From NCBI RefSeq assembly GCF_020782115.1, contig NZ_JAJGMW010000013.1, positions 1 to 64,000 of the forward strand: a stretch of 64,000 nt of DNA. The letters are read 5' to 3'. Position numbers and translations under genes: made by a program. The notes beneath the pieces were generated by a model that was given only the letters and a program-made list of their open reading frames with translations, searched no databases and had not been told where the DNA came from. Source of the DNA: Leeuwenhoekiella parthenopeia (GTDB taxonomy: Bacteria > Bacteroidota > Bacteroidia > Flavobacteriales > Flavobacteriaceae). This document shows, piece after piece, positions 15,950 through 25,870 of the stretch (positions are counted from its first letter, which is position 1; the number at the start of each line of letters is the position of its first letter).

Positions 15950-15976
15950 CAACTTACTGCTTCACAAATGAATTAC

Positions 15977-16003
15977 AACCTGTTTTAAAAGACAGGTTTT
16001 TTT
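15977..16003 (+). terminator. Terminator of the GNAT gene
   Basis: Arms AACCTGT and ACAGGTT around an 8-base loop, then a run of seven T. It runs into the convergent mtaB stop codon. Confidence 0.8.
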
Positions 16004-17360
16004 ATGCTGTTACCGCAACCAACTCCTCACAATATTCAAAACGCACCAAACCATCTTCATCAATTTCGGTAAGCACCACATCGTGTAACGTGTTTATCAA
16101 CCCGGGATCCCACGGGGCCTTAACCTTGACGTAGTTTTCGGTAAAACCGTGTATGTAGCCCTTTTTATTTTCTCCTTCAAAAAGAACTGTACGCCGGGTT
16201 CCCAACTGAGACTCATAAAAAGCTCTTCTCTTTTTGGCAGAAAGACCTCGCAGCATTTTACTGCGCTTTTTTCGCTTACGCATAGAAACCACACCCGGCA
16301 TCATTGCTGCTTTGGTATTGTCGCGTTCCGAATAGGTAAAAACGTGTAAATACGAGATATCCAGTTCCGTTAGGAAATTATAGGTATCCAAAAAGTGCGC
16401 ATCAGTCTCACCCGGAAAACCAACAATTACATCCACTCCTATACAGGCATCGGGCATCAGGCGTTTGATTTCAGCCACACGATCTGCGTACAGTTCGCGC
16501 TTATAGCGCCGGCTCATTTTACCCAAAAGCTCGTTGTTTCCACTCTGTAGAGGTATATGAAAATGAGGAACAAAAGTCTCAGAATCTGCCACAACCTCAA
16601 TGGTATCATTTTTCAGGAGATTAGGCTCAATGCTTGAGATGCGTAAACGCTCTATACCATTTACATCATCTAGAGCTTTAACCAGATCTAAAAACGTATG
16701 CTGATGTTTCTTATTCCCAAACTCTCCCTTACCGTAATCACCTATATTTACTCCTGTAAGAACAATCTCCTTTATCCCCCGGTCAGCAATATCCCGGGCA
16801 TTTTTCAAGACGTTATTAAGGGTATCGCTCCTCGAAATACCTCTGGCCATAGGAATGGTGCAATAGGTACATTTGTAATCACACCCATCCTGAACTTTTA
16901 AGAATGCGCGGGTGCGACCACCCAACGAATAGGAACCTACATAAAAATTAGCCTCTTCAATCTCACAACTGTGCACCTCACCCATGTCATTTTTGGTGAG
17001 ATCATTCAGGTAGTCGGTAATTTTAAACTTTTCGGTGGCACCCAAAACCAAATCCACTCCATCTACATCGGCAAGCTCCTCAGGCTTGAGCTGGGCATAA
17101 CAGCCCACAGCCGTGATGAACGCATCAGGATTGACGTTTTGAGCCTTTTTTACTATTGTTTTAAAGCGATTGTCTGCATTTTCAGTCACACTACAGGTAT
17201 TGATAACATAAACATCTGCAGGTTCACTAAAATCTACCCGCTTAAAACCTTCGTGTTTAAAACTTCTCGAAATGGTTGCGGTCTCTGAAAAATTGAGTTT
17301 ACAGCCAAGTGTATAAAATGCGACTTTTTTAGAAGCCTCTGCCCTATCATTCTTCTTCAC
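16002..17360 (-). CDS. mtaB: tRNA t6A37 methylthiotransferase MtaB
   Basis: 452 residues, a radical-SAM methylthiotransferase that converts t6A37 to ms2t6A37 in tRNAs reading ANN codons. The N-terminal UPF0004 domain carries the three auxiliary-cluster cysteines (YTLGCKLNFSET, VINTCSVTENAD, AVGCYAQLKPEE). The radical-SAM core has QDGCDYKCTYCTIPMARG and the C-terminus a TRAM domain ending in VKVKAPWDPGL...EIDEDG. The order and the Cys spacing match MtaB rather than MiaB or RimO. It is transcribed alone, divergent from the solute-binding lipoprotein gene. Confidence 0.94.
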   Translation of the reverse strand: MKKNDRAEASKKVAFYTLGCKLNFSETATISRSFKHEGFKRVDFSEPADVYVINTCSVTENADNRFKTIVKKAQNVNPDAFITAVGCYAQLKPEELADVDGVDLVLGATEKFKITDYLNDLTKNDMGEVHSCEIEEANFYVGSYSLGGRTRAFLKVQDGCDYKCTYCTIPMARGISRSDTLNNVLKNARDIADRGIKEIVLTGVNIGDYGKGEFGNKKHQHTFLDLVKALDDVNGIERLRISSIEPNLLKNDTIEVVADSETFVPHFHIPLQSGNNELLGKMSRRYKRELYADRVAEIKRLMPDACIGVDVIVGFPGETDAHFLDTYNFLTELDISYLHVFTYSERDNTKAAMMPGVVSMRKRKKRSKMLRGLSAKKRRAFYESQLGTRRTVLFEGENKKGYIHGFTENYVKVKAPWDPGLINTLHDVVLTEIDEDGLVRFEYCEELVAVTA

Positions 17361-17482
17361 AAATACCTATTTTTGTTGGATTCTTATGTAATTCTGAAGA
17401 TTAAAAAATCAAAAAGCGCAAAGTTAACTTTTATCATGCTATAAGTCAAAAGCACCAGCACTTCATTTCTAAAATCACACAC

Positions 17483-19117
17483 GTGACTGCGATTAAAAAC
17501 TCATACCTGTTTCAGACTTCACTTGTTGCCTGCCTGTGCTTCAGCGTTTTCCTGAACTCCTGCTCCAACCCCAAAGGGCAAAACCGGGAATCTCAGGTTT
17601 TCAGATACAATGAGCATTATAATGTCGCTACTCTTGACCCCGCCTTTGCCCGTAATCCTCCTATAATCTGGCCAACAAACCAATTGTTTAACGGCCTGGT
17701 ACAACAGGATGATTCTCTGAATATTGTGCCCGATCTGGCAAAACGCTGGACGGTAGACTCTTCTGCCACACGCTATACATTCACCCTAAGGGATGATGTT
17801 TTTTTTCACAAACATCCGCAGTTTAAAACTCCCGACAGTACCCGAAAGCTTGTAGCTTCAGACTTTGTTTACAGTTTTGATCGCTTAAAAGACCCGGCTG
17901 TAGCTTCTCCCGGAAGTTGGGTGCTAAGCAATGTAGCCGGCTATGAAGCCGTTAATGATTCTACATTCAGCATACAACTCAACAAGCAGTTTCCTGCCTT
18001 TCTGGGCTTGCTTACGATGCGCTACTGTTCTGCTGTGCCCCGTGAAATTGTAGCGTATTACGGTAGTGAATTTCGTTCTCACCCTGTAGGCACGGGTCCT
18101 TTTAAATTTAAACGCTGGGAAGAAGGCGTTAAGCTGGTTTTACGCAAAAACGAATTGTATTTTGAAACCGATGAAAACGGGGTACAGTTACCCTACCTCG
18201 AAGCAGTAGCGATTACCTTTTTACCCGATAAACAAAGTGAATTTTTACAGTTTGCACAGGGCAATCTCGACATGCTCAACAGCCTGGATCCTTCCTATAA
18301 AGATGAGTTATTAACCGCAACCGGAAAGCTTAAGGAAAAATACCGGGATGATGTAAAAACCATTACCGGCCCCTTTTTAAATACCGAATATCTGGGTTTC
18401 TTTCTGGATAGTCCGCAAGATGAAATACGTTCGGAGATGCTGCGGAAAGCAGTAAACTACGGTTTTGACCGGGTAAAAATGATCAAATACCTGCGTAATG
18501 GAATTGGTGAACCGGCACAGGCAGGTTTTATACCTAAAGGACTACCCGGCTATGGGACTTCAGGTTTTGAATATAACCCTGCTAAAGCCCGCAAACTCAT
18601 TGAAGCCTATAAAGAACAGACCGGAAACCAAAATCCCGTAATAAGTATCGGAACAAACAGCCAGTATATGGATATCTGTGAGTACATTCAGCGGGAAATA
18701 GGCAAACTGGGGTTAAGCATCAATATTGATGTGATGCCGCCTTCCACGCTTCGCCAATTGAAATCTACCGGAAAGCTCGATGCCTTCCGAGCAAGCTGGA
18801 TCGCCGATTATCCCGATGCCGAAAACTACCTCTCGCTGTATTACAGCAAAAATTTTACGCCAAACGGTCCCAATTACACACATTTTAAAAATGATGCGTT
18901 TGACCGTCTTTACGAAGCCAGCTTTAAACTTACAGAGCTTGAAGAACGCAAAGTTCTGTATCAAAAAATGGATTCTATTTTAATTGCTAAAGCTCCTTTT
19001 GTCACGCTATACTATGATCAGGTGATCAAATTTGTGCATAAAGATGTACACGGCTTAAAAGCCAATCCGCAAGATTTTTTGGTATTGAAGCGGGTTCGAA
19101 AAGACAAAAAGCCTTAG
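17483..19117 (+). CDS. Family 5 extracellular solute-binding lipoprotein (peptide/oligopeptide type)
   Basis: 544 residues; starts with GTG. A lipoprotein signal ends at FLNSC (Cys27). The mature protein has the OppA/DppA fold: LDPAFARNPPIIWPTNQLFNG opening, PDLAKRWTVDSSATRYTFTL, FHKHPQF, FVYSFDRLKDP, PVGTGPFKFKRWE and YYSKNFTPNGPNYTHFKNDAFD. Such proteins deliver peptides to ABC permeases. No permease or ATPase gene is adjacent, so it may work with a distant system. Its length matches the family. Confidence 0.92.
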   Translation: MTAIKNSYLFQTSLVACLCFSVFLNSCSNPKGQNRESQVFRYNEHYNVATLDPAFARNPPIIWPTNQLFNGLVQQDDSLNIVPDLAKRWTVDSSATRYTFTLRDDVFFHKHPQFKTPDSTRKLVASDFVYSFDRLKDPAVASPGSWVLSNVAGYEAVNDSTFSIQLNKQFPAFLGLLTMRYCSAVPREIVAYYGSEFRSHPVGTGPFKFKRWEEGVKLVLRKNELYFETDENGVQLPYLEAVAITFLPDKQSEFLQFAQGNLDMLNSLDPSYKDELLTATGKLKEKYRDDVKTITGPFLNTEYLGFFLDSPQDEIRSEMLRKAVNYGFDRVKMIKYLRNGIGEPAQAGFIPKGLPGYGTSGFEYNPAKARKLIEAYKEQTGNQNPVISIGTNSQYMDICEYIQREIGKLGLSINIDVMPPSTLRQLKSTGKLDAFRASWIADYPDAENYLSLYYSKNFTPNGPNYTHFKNDAFDRLYEASFKLTELEERKVLYQKMDSILIAKAPFVTLYYDQVIKFVHKDVHGLKANPQDFLVLKRVRKDKKP

Positions 19118-19190
19118 TTTACGGGTAATTAAAACACCCAATCCTGTAACAAAACTCGGGTTCGCATAACCTATAAGCAAAACTACCGGT

Positions 19191-19481
19191 ATGGGATTTG
19201 GAGGTTCGGTTTCGGCAATGCTGGCTGCGCTTAAGAACAACAAGCGCGAGCGTAAATCACGTTTTGACAACAAAGGGCTCGACATCAAAACGCCCGGGCA
19301 TAAACCTTTTGTCGATTTTAAAAAACTCAATACCTCTGAAGAACTCAAATTGAAAAATCAAATACGTGAGGACGCCAGGCAACACCAACGAAAAGTAATT
19401 GGCTATACCGCTATTGCGCTATTCATTCTGGGAGTTATTATCTGGTGGCTGTTTATAGATTCGGGCAGGCCTCTGGTTTAA
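19191..19481 (+). CDS. Small single-helix membrane protein
   Basis: 96 residues: a Gly/Ser opening (MGFGGSVSAMLAALKNNKRE), a basic and polar middle, EELKLKNQIREDARQHQRK as an amphipathic helix, and one transmembrane helix near the end (VIGYTAIALFILGVIIWWLF). It is probably tail-anchored with the N-terminus in the cytoplasm. Similar proteins are frequent in flavobacteria, but I know of no function. It follows the lipoprotein gene by 73 bp, and its stop overlaps the stop of the convergent GlmU-like gene. Confidence 0.75.
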   Translation: MGFGGSVSAMLAALKNNKRERKSRFDNKGLDIKTPGHKPFVDFKKLNTSEELKLKNQIREDARQHQRKVIGYTAIALFILGVIIWWLFIDSGRPLV

Positions 19482-20656
19482 TACCTCCTGTACTTAGAAG
19501 TCTCCTCAAAAACATGCTCCAATATCGCAGCTTCCTGAGCATCAAAAGGAATATTGCGGCGCTCCATCACCAGTTTTGCGGTTTGAAAAGCCTTATCCGT
19601 TTTATAGGTTGTAAAGCCTGCTGCTCCTCCCCAACTGAAGGATGGCACAAAATTACGCGGAAAACCGGTCCCAAAAATATTGACACTTACACCGATTACG
19701 GTACCGGTATTAAACATGGTATTGATACCGCATTTGCTGTGATCGCCCATCATCAGGCCACAAAACTGCAGGCCGGTCCTCGCGAAACCTTCGGTCTCAT
19801 AATCCCATAAGCGCACTTCCTCGTAGTTATTTTTAAGGTTGCTGTTGTTGGAGTCTGCACCAATATTACACCACTCGCCCAATACTGAATTTCCTAAGTA
19901 GCCATCGTGACCTTTATTGGAATAGGCCATCAAAACCGAATTGGTCACCTCTCCGCCAACCTTGCAGTATGGCCCAATAGTGGTACCCGTATAAATTTTA
20001 GCTCCCATTTTTACGGTTGCATGTTCGCACAGGGCGAAAGGGCCACGGATCAGGGCACCTTCCATGACTTCGGCATCTTTACCGATGTAAATAGGACCTT
20101 CAGAAGCATTTAAAGTGCAAAAATTAAGCTTTGCTCCTGGCTCGATAAATATATTTTCAGAATTAAGGGTTTGCACATTTGAAGGGATTGGTGCTGACTT
20201 GCGATCTTCCGTTATCAAATCGAAGTCCATCTGAATGGCTTCATGATTTTTGCTGAACAAATCCCAGGTGTGGGCAATCTTAAAGAGCGCTTCTTCCGGA
20301 AGTTCTATCTGCTCATAATCTGAAAAGTCGATATCTTCCTGACCTTCTACCGTATAAAAAGCAACTACTTCTTCCCCATCAAAAAGAGCCTGGTTGGCCT
20401 CCAGATTTTGCACAAGTTCTACGAGAACTCCGGTAGGCAGATAGGCTGCGTTGATCATCACATTTTCTTCAAACTCCACCATCGGGTATTTTTCAGAAAG
20501 GTAATCTTCGGTTACGGTTGACGTGGTATTGCCCAAATGCTTTTCCCACTTTTCGCGAATAGTCAGAATACCAATGCGCAAATCGGCCACCGGCCTGGTA
20601 AAAGTAAAAGGCAGTAACTGTCTGCGTACAGGACCGTCAAAGAGGATATAGTTCAT
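19478..20656 (-). CDS. GlmU-like nucleotidyltransferase / left-handed beta-helix protein
   Basis: 392 residues from MNYILFDGP; the frame opens nine codons earlier, but this Met starts the domain. The N-terminal part (about 1-150: LLPFTFTRPVADLRIGILTI, then REKWEKHL) is a truncated sugar-nucleotidyltransferase-like domain lacking a clear GxGTRM signature. The C-terminal part (about 175-340) is a hexapeptide-repeat beta helix (GPIYIGKDAEVMEGALIRGP, KMGAKIYTGTTIGPYCKVGG). The architecture is that of the flavobacterial GlmU family proteins that accompany, rather than replace, canonical GlmU. Substrate unknown. Confidence 0.82.
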   Translation of the reverse strand: MNYILFDGPVRRQLLPFTFTRPVADLRIGILTIREKWEKHLGNTTSTVTEDYLSEKYPMVEFEENVMINAAYLPTGVLVELVQNLEANQALFDGEEVVAFYTVEGQEDIDFSDYEQIELPEEALFKIAHTWDLFSKNHEAIQMDFDLITEDRKSAPIPSNVQTLNSENIFIEPGAKLNFCTLNASEGPIYIGKDAEVMEGALIRGPFALCEHATVKMGAKIYTGTTIGPYCKVGGEVTNSVLMAYSNKGHDGYLGNSVLGEWCNIGADSNNSNLKNNYEEVRLWDYETEGFARTGLQFCGLMMGDHSKCGINTMFNTGTVIGVSVNIFGTGFPRNFVPSFSWGGAAGFTTYKTDKAFQTAKLVMERRNIPFDAQEAAILEHVFEETSKYRRY

Positions 20657-20743
20657 AATAATCTGGATTTTGAAGCAGGTCAAAACTAATTAATTATGCC
20701 CGACCAAACTACTATACCGGTTGAAAACTGATTTTTATATCGG

Positions 20744-20917
20744 GAATCGTTCAATTGTTGAATTGTTGAATTGTTGAATCGTTGAATCGCTGAATCGTTG
20801 AATTGTTGAATCGTTGAATCGGGGAATCGGGGAATCGGGGAATCGTTGAATTGTTGAATTGTTGAATCGTGGAATTGTTGAATCGTGGAATCGTGGAATC
20901 GTGGAATCGTGGAATCG
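20744..20917. repeat. 8-bp tandem repeat array (about 22 units)
   Basis: The unit is GTTGAATY, with clustered variants GGGGAATC and GTGGAATC. Copies run in register across the segment. Variant blocks (three GGGGAATC together, then several GTGGAATC) imply recent local duplication. It is noncoding. Confidence 0.93.
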
Positions 20918-20927
20918 TAAAAGTTGA

Positions 20928-21039
<112 letters not shown>

Positions 21040-21051
21040 AATTTCACTTTC

Positions 21052-21180
21052 CCTCAAGCGTTAGGGATTGGAGTGAAAATCCCGCAGTTGCCGGAACTCC
21101 GGTGCAGGCAACGAGGAATTGTAACGTAAAGCCTGCCTACCGCCAGGCAGGCCCGGACTTTGCCCTTTGGCAAAGTAACG
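21052..21180. repeat. Palindrome-rich element after the tandem arrays
   Basis: GC-rich DNA with two clean hairpins: GCCTGCCT/AGGCAGGC (21131-21152) and ACTTTGCC/GGCAAAGT (21157-21176), preceded by a GGAACTCCGG-type palindrome near 21092. It looks like a dispersed intergenic repeat; copies elsewhere cannot be checked here. Confidence 0.55.
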
Positions 21181-21185
21181 CCATA

Positions 21186-21220
21186 AAAAAACCCTTTAAC
21201 GTAAACGCTAAAGGGTTTTT
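21186..21220 (-). terminator. rpsA terminator
   Basis: Arms AAAAACCCTTTAACG and CGCTAAAGGGTTTTT (one mismatch) around TAAA, with a T-run on the minus strand, 24 bp after the rpsA stop. Confidence 0.9.
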
Positions 21221-21243
21221 AAGTATTCTAAAATGAATAGGGC

Positions 21244-23127
21244 TTAGTTACCGCCTTTTTCCATTTTCTTCTTCAATGCTGCAAGAGCATCGTTAGCATC
21301 ACCTAAAGTAGGTGCACTAGCTGCTGCTGAGTCTGCCGCTTTTTTGGCAGCCTGCTTAACGATTTTAGCCTCTTCTTCTTTGAATAAAGAAGTGTGTGAA
21401 GCTACAACGCGCTTGAAGTCTTTGTTAAACTCAATGATTTGGAATTCAACTTCCTCACCTTTAGAAAGTTTGCTGCCGTCTTCCTTCTCCATATGACGAC
21501 CGGGGATAAACGCCTCGATGTCTTCGTTGAATTTAACTACAGCTCCCTTGTCTACTACCTCATCGATAGTACCGGTGTGCTTGGTTCCCACAGCAAATTC
21601 CTCCTCGTATTTATCCCAAGGATTGTCTTCGATTTGCTTGTGACCTAAGCTTAGCTTACGACCTTCTACGTCAAGCTCCAGAACTACTACTTCCAGCTTA
21701 TCGCCGATATTCGTAAATTCTGATGGGTGCTTCACTTTCTTAGTCCAGCTAAGGTCTGAGATGTAGATCAAACCATCAATACCTTCTTCAAGTTCTACAA
21801 ACACACCAAAGTTGGTGAAGTTACGAACGATACCGGTATGACGTGAACCTACGGGATATTTAGAAGTAATATCTGTCCAGGGATCCTGCGTTAATTGCTT
21901 GATACCAAGTGACATTTTACGATCTTCACGATCCATAGTAAGAATCTGAGCTTCTACCTCATCACCTACGTTTACGAAATCCTGAGCGCTGCGCAAGTGC
22001 GTAGACCAAGACATTTCACTAACGTGGATAAGACCTTCAACTCCTTCTTCTACTTCAACGAAAGCACCGTAATCTGCGATTACTACTACTTTACCTTTTA
22101 CTTTATCACCAACGCTTAAGTTTTCGCTAAGTGCATCCCATGGGTGCTTCTTAAGCTGCTTAAGACCAAGTTGGATACGTGTTTTATCCTCATCAAAATC
22201 AAGGATAACCACGTTAAGTTTTTGATCAAGATCAACGATCTCATTCGGGTGGTTGATACGAGACCAGGAAAGATCTGTAATGTGTACCAATCCATCAACA
22301 CCTCCAAGGTCAACAAATACCCCGTAAGAGGTGATGTTTTTAACGGTACCTTCAAGTACCTGACCTTTTTCAAGCTGCCCGATGATTTCTTTTTTCTGCT
22401 CTTCGATATCTGCTTCGATAAGCGCTTTGTGAGAAACTACTACGTTCTTGAATTCCTGGTTGATTTTAACCACTTTGAATTCCATAGTTTTGTTTACATA
22501 CGCATCGTAATCACGGATAGGCTTCACGTCGATTTGTGAACCTGGCAAGAACGCCTCGATTCCAAATACGTCAACGATCATACCTCCTTTAGTACGTGCC
22601 TTAACAAAACCGGTAACGATAGTACCATCTTCGTGAGCTTTGTTTACGCGATCCCAAGCCTTAATTACACGAGCTTTACGGTGAGAAAGAATCAACTGAC
22701 CTGTAGCGTCTTCACGCACGTCGATTAATACTTCTACCTTATCTCCTACTTTAAGATCAGGATTGTAACGGAATTCATTTAATGAAATAACCCCTTCAGA
22801 CTTCGCATTGATATCTATAATAGCATCACGGTCTGTGATGTTGATTACAGTACCTTCAACTACTTCATCGTCTAGCGTGTCTACGAAGTTTTCAGCAACT
22901 AATTTCTCAAACTCATCAAGCTTGTCTTCATCGATAGGATCAATTCCTTCTTCGTAGTTGTGCCAGTTGAATTCTTTTAGGAATTTTTCAGGATTTGCCT
23001 GTGCAGGACTTGCGTAACCTTTTGGCTCCTCAATAGAATCTGGAGTAGCAAGCTCTTCTGCAGCTGCAACGTTGGTTTTAAGTTCAACTTCTTCCTGAAC
23101 TTCCGGTTTTTTGTTTTCTTCAGCCAT
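21244..23127 (-). CDS. rpsA: 30S ribosomal protein S1
   Basis: 627 residues. It brings mRNA to the 30S subunit. After an acidic N-terminal extension (about 1-75, rich in Glu/Lys) come six S1/OB domains, recognisable by repeats such as GVFVDLGGVDGLVHITDLSW, GAFVEVEEGVEGLIHVSEMS, GVFVELEEGIDGLIYISDLS and GAVVKFNEDIEAFIPGRHM. A Lys/Ala-rich tail ends LAALKKKMEKGG. The acidic extension makes it longer than the 557-residue E. coli protein. Codon use is that of a highly expressed gene. Confidence 0.97.
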   Translation of the reverse strand: MAEENKKPEVQEEVELKTNVAAAEELATPDSIEEPKGYASPAQANPEKFLKEFNWHNYEEGIDPIDEDKLDEFEKLVAENFVDTLDDEVVEGTVINITDRDAIIDINAKSEGVISLNEFRYNPDLKVGDKVEVLIDVREDATGQLILSHRKARVIKAWDRVNKAHEDGTIVTGFVKARTKGGMIVDVFGIEAFLPGSQIDVKPIRDYDAYVNKTMEFKVVKINQEFKNVVVSHKALIEADIEEQKKEIIGQLEKGQVLEGTVKNITSYGVFVDLGGVDGLVHITDLSWSRINHPNEIVDLDQKLNVVILDFDEDKTRIQLGLKQLKKHPWDALSENLSVGDKVKGKVVVIADYGAFVEVEEGVEGLIHVSEMSWSTHLRSAQDFVNVGDEVEAQILTMDREDRKMSLGIKQLTQDPWTDITSKYPVGSRHTGIVRNFTNFGVFVELEEGIDGLIYISDLSWTKKVKHPSEFTNIGDKLEVVVLELDVEGRKLSLGHKQIEDNPWDKYEEEFAVGTKHTGTIDEVVDKGAVVKFNEDIEAFIPGRHMEKEDGSKLSKGEEVEFQIIEFNKDFKRVVASHTSLFKEEEAKIVKQAAKKAADSAAASAPTLGDANDALAALKKKMEKGGN

Positions 23128-23323
23128 TGCTGATTAATAATTTGTATTTTATGTTCTGGCGAAAGCTTAACAAAACCAAACCATAAAAGAGGTTTAAAAT
23201 ATCTGTTTTTCAAACTATTAAGGTCTTAAAACCAAAACAGCGCCTTTTGTGCTCTCTTACATTGTCAAAAGGAGTGCAAAATTACGTAAAGTTTTCTTAT
23301 TTTCTATTCATCTATTCAAAAAT

Positions 23324-24163
23324 ATGTCGCAGGAAGCAAACAGCACTCATTTTACAGGCGAAATCCCTCATTACAAACTGTTTGGACGCAGCTGGAAAGC
23401 TGCCCGGCAAAAGGCTGTGGTGTGCATTATTCACGGTTTTGGGGAGCATTTGGGAAGGTACACCCACGTTGCTGAGTTTTTAAACCAATACGGCATCAGT
23501 TGTTATGCTATAGATTTACCTGGTCACGGCAAATCTTCCGGAAAACGGGGAGTGATTCGCTCTTTTCAGGATTTTATACTCGCGGTAGATTATATATATG
23601 AAAAAGCCCTCGATGAAAACCCCGACACCCCGGTCTTTCTATACGGTCACAGTATGGGTGGTGGCATTGTACTCAGGTATTTATTGCTTACTTCCATTCC
23701 TCCTACAGGAGCGCTTATCACTTCTCCCTGGCTGAGACTGGTTAAAAATCCGAATGCTGCAACAATTGTTTTAGGCAGAATCGCATTAAATTTTGGCCTA
23801 AATCCGGTAAAGGAAACTAAGCTCGATCCAAAAGATCTGTCTCGGGATTTAGAAATAGGCAAAACTTACGAAGCAGACGCACTGGTACATCATAAGGCTT
23901 CTTTACGCCTGTATTTTGACTTAAGTGATAACGGCACGCATTTGATGCATAAAGAATTTGACTTTAGAACGCCTATTTTACTGGCACACGGAACCGCCGA
24001 CGAGATCACACAGCACGACGCCTCGGCAAAACTGGCTGAAAAGCATAAAGCACAAATACAGTTCAAATCCTGGCCCGGTCTAAAACACGAGACGCACAAC
24101 GAACTGAACAAACACGAAGTGCTTCGGTTTTATACGCATTGGATTTTAGATCAGGTAACCTAA
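23324..24163 (+). CDS. Lysophospholipase / monoacylglycerol lipase-like hydrolase
   Basis: 279 residues from MSQEANSTHF. The frame opens 25 codons earlier, but that extension is basic and unlike the family. It has a serine alpha/beta hydrolase (Hydrolase_4) core: IIHGFGEHLGRY with the oxyanion HGFGEH, YAIDLPGHGKSSGKRG, nucleophile elbow LYGHSMGGG with Ser110, acid LLAHGTADEITQ and base GLKHETHNE. This is the monoglyceride lipase/PldB pattern, including the GHG-SSGKRG turn. There is no signal peptide, so it acts in the cytoplasm or at the inner membrane. Divergent from rpsA. Confidence 0.9.
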   Translation: MSQEANSTHFTGEIPHYKLFGRSWKAARQKAVVCIIHGFGEHLGRYTHVAEFLNQYGISCYAIDLPGHGKSSGKRGVIRSFQDFILAVDYIYEKALDENPDTPVFLYGHSMGGGIVLRYLLLTSIPPTGALITSPWLRLVKNPNAATIVLGRIALNFGLNPVKETKLDPKDLSRDLEIGKTYEADALVHHKASLRLYFDLSDNGTHLMHKEFDFRTPILLAHGTADEITQHDASAKLAEKHKAQIQFKSWPGLKHETHNELNKHEVLRFYTHWILDQVT

Positions 24164-24204
24164 GTACCAAATCGTTCAAAATATCATTTCGCAAAATACC
24201 TCAA

Positions 24205-24236
24205 CTAAAAAAGCCCGCTCGTGGAGCAGGCTTCTT
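24205..24236. terminator. Terminator between convergent genes
   Basis: Arms AAGCCCGCTC and GAGCAGGCTT (one mismatch) around GTG, with A-rich and T-rich flanks. It serves the hydrolase gene and the convergent aldehyde dehydrogenase gene. Confidence 0.82.
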
Positions 24237-24259
24237 TCAACTTTATCATTTCCTAAAAC

Positions 24260-25690
24260 TTAGGAATTCAGTCTCATGATTGCTTTTTCATTTACAAATT
24301 CTTTAAGACCGAAGCCTCCGTGTTCACGCCCGTAACCGGAATCTTTAACGCCACCGAATGGCATGTTAGGCTGCGCTAAACCAAAGCTGTTTATGAATAC
24401 CATTCCGGTATCAAAATGCTTTTTGGCCAGCTCAAATGCTTTATCCTCATCTTTGGAGAAAATTCCGCCACCAAGTCCAAAACGACTGTCGTTAGCAATG
24501 CGCATCGCATCTTCATCATCTTTAGCCTTGATTAAAGAAGCCACGGGACCAAAAAGCTCATCATCGTAAGCCGGCTGTCCGGGTTTTACATTACCCAGAA
24601 TGGTTGCTGGATAATAATAACCGGCTCCTTCAGGCAGCTCGCCTCCACAGAGAATTTCCGCTCCATTTTTAACGCTTTCTTTTACCTGATCGTGCAATTG
24701 TTCACGCAAATCTTTACGCGCCATAGGGCCCATGTCGTTTGAATCATCGGTAGGATCACCTGCTTTTAGGGCGCTCATTCCGGCAACAAATTTTTTCTTG
24801 AATTCGTCATACACTTTTTCAGTAACCACAAATCGTTTGGCAGCTACACAGGTTTCTCCGTTATTATAAGTTCTACCTTTGATACTCCATTCTACCGCAA
24901 GGTCAACATCGGCATCTTCAAGAACCAAATAGGCATCATTTGAACCCAATTCCAGAACGGTTTTCTTAAGTGCTTTCCCGGCTTTCTCACCAATAATTCT
25001 TCCGGCATCGCCGCTACCTGTTAAGGTAACACCGCGTACCAGATCATTTTCAATGATTGCATCAGACTGCTCGTGCGAAATACGCAACACGGTAAATAAG
25101 TTCTCTGGCAATCCGGCTTCTTCCAAAATTTCAGCTATTAAAAGCGCAGAACCGGTTACATTTTCAGCGTGTTTTAATAGTATGCTGTTTCCGGCCATCA
25201 GATTAGCAATAGTATAACGCATTACCTGATAGGTTGGGAAATTCCATGGTTGAATACCATAGATCACACCTAAAGGAGCATAACTGATTTGACCTTTGCC
25301 ACCATCTGGTAAAGTACGCTCGATATCCTGTAATTCTTTAGGACCGTTTTCTGCAGTGTAATCACAAATACCTACACACAGATCAACTTCCTGCTCCCCC
25401 TGACTAAGCATTTTCCCCATCTCAGCGGTCATCAGTTTAACGAGTTCATCTTTACGATTGGCAAGACTTTTCCCGATGTTTTTAATATGTTTTGCACGAG
25501 TCTCTAAAGATTCGTTTTTCCAATTCAGAAAGGCTTTGTGTGAAGCTGCTACGGCTGCTTTGGCCTCATCATCGGTCATTAATTTATAGCGTTTAAGTTC
25601 TTTTCCTGTTGCAGGATTTATCGTTTTTAATACGGAATCGTCTGAAGCGCTTGGCTTAGCGATTGGTTTTTCGGCAGTTGCTGTACTCAT
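24260..25690 (-). CDS. NAD(P)-dependent succinate-semialdehyde dehydrogenase-type ALDH
   Basis: 476 residues of the aldehyde dehydrogenase superfamily. Key elements: GVIYGIQPWNFPTYQ (cofactor and oxyanion Asn), LTGSGDAGRIIGEKAG, catalytic Glu in LELGSNDAYLVLEDADVD, catalytic Cys in NNGETCVAAKR, and ELFGPVASLIKAKDD. The LELGSND motif, in place of the usual LELGGK, is typical of the GabD/YneI-like branch. The N-terminus has about 18 Ala/Lys/Ser-rich extra residues. No GABA transaminase is adjacent, so other short-chain aldehydes are possible substrates. Confidence 0.88.
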   Translation of the reverse strand: MSTATAEKPIAKPSASDDSVLKTINPATGKELKRYKLMTDDEAKAAVAASHKAFLNWKNESLETRAKHIKNIGKSLANRKDELVKLMTAEMGKMLSQGEQEVDLCVGICDYTAENGPKELQDIERTLPDGGKGQISYAPLGVIYGIQPWNFPTYQVMRYTIANLMAGNSILLKHAENVTGSALLIAEILEEAGLPENLFTVLRISHEQSDAIIENDLVRGVTLTGSGDAGRIIGEKAGKALKKTVLELGSNDAYLVLEDADVDLAVEWSIKGRTYNNGETCVAAKRFVVTEKVYDEFKKKFVAGMSALKAGDPTDDSNDMGPMARKDLREQLHDQVKESVKNGAEILCGGELPEGAGYYYPATILGNVKPGQPAYDDELFGPVASLIKAKDDEDAMRIANDSRFGLGGGIFSKDEDKAFELAKKHFDTGMVFINSFGLAQPNMPFGGVKDSGYGREHGGFGLKEFVNEKAIMRLNS

Positions 25691-25831
25691 AATTTTCTTT
25701 TTTAGCTTTAAATTGAGGGATTACTAAAGTTTCTCCCTTGATTTTAGTTAAAGTTAAAAAAGAGGTCCTGATTAAGGGGTTCAATTGGGAAAGCCTTAAG
25801 TACATCTTATACTTAATTTAGGATAGGCATA

Positions 25832-25860
25832 AAAAAAGAGCTCCCTTTTCAGGAAGCTCT
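25832..25860 (-). terminator. Terminator on the minus strand
   Basis: Arms AGAGCTCCC and GGAAGCTCT (one mismatch) around TTTTCA, followed by seven T on the minus strand. It lies 10 bp after the small gene candidate at 25871-25999 and 227 bp after the MFS stop. Confidence 0.78.
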
Positions 25861-25870
25861 ACACAAATCA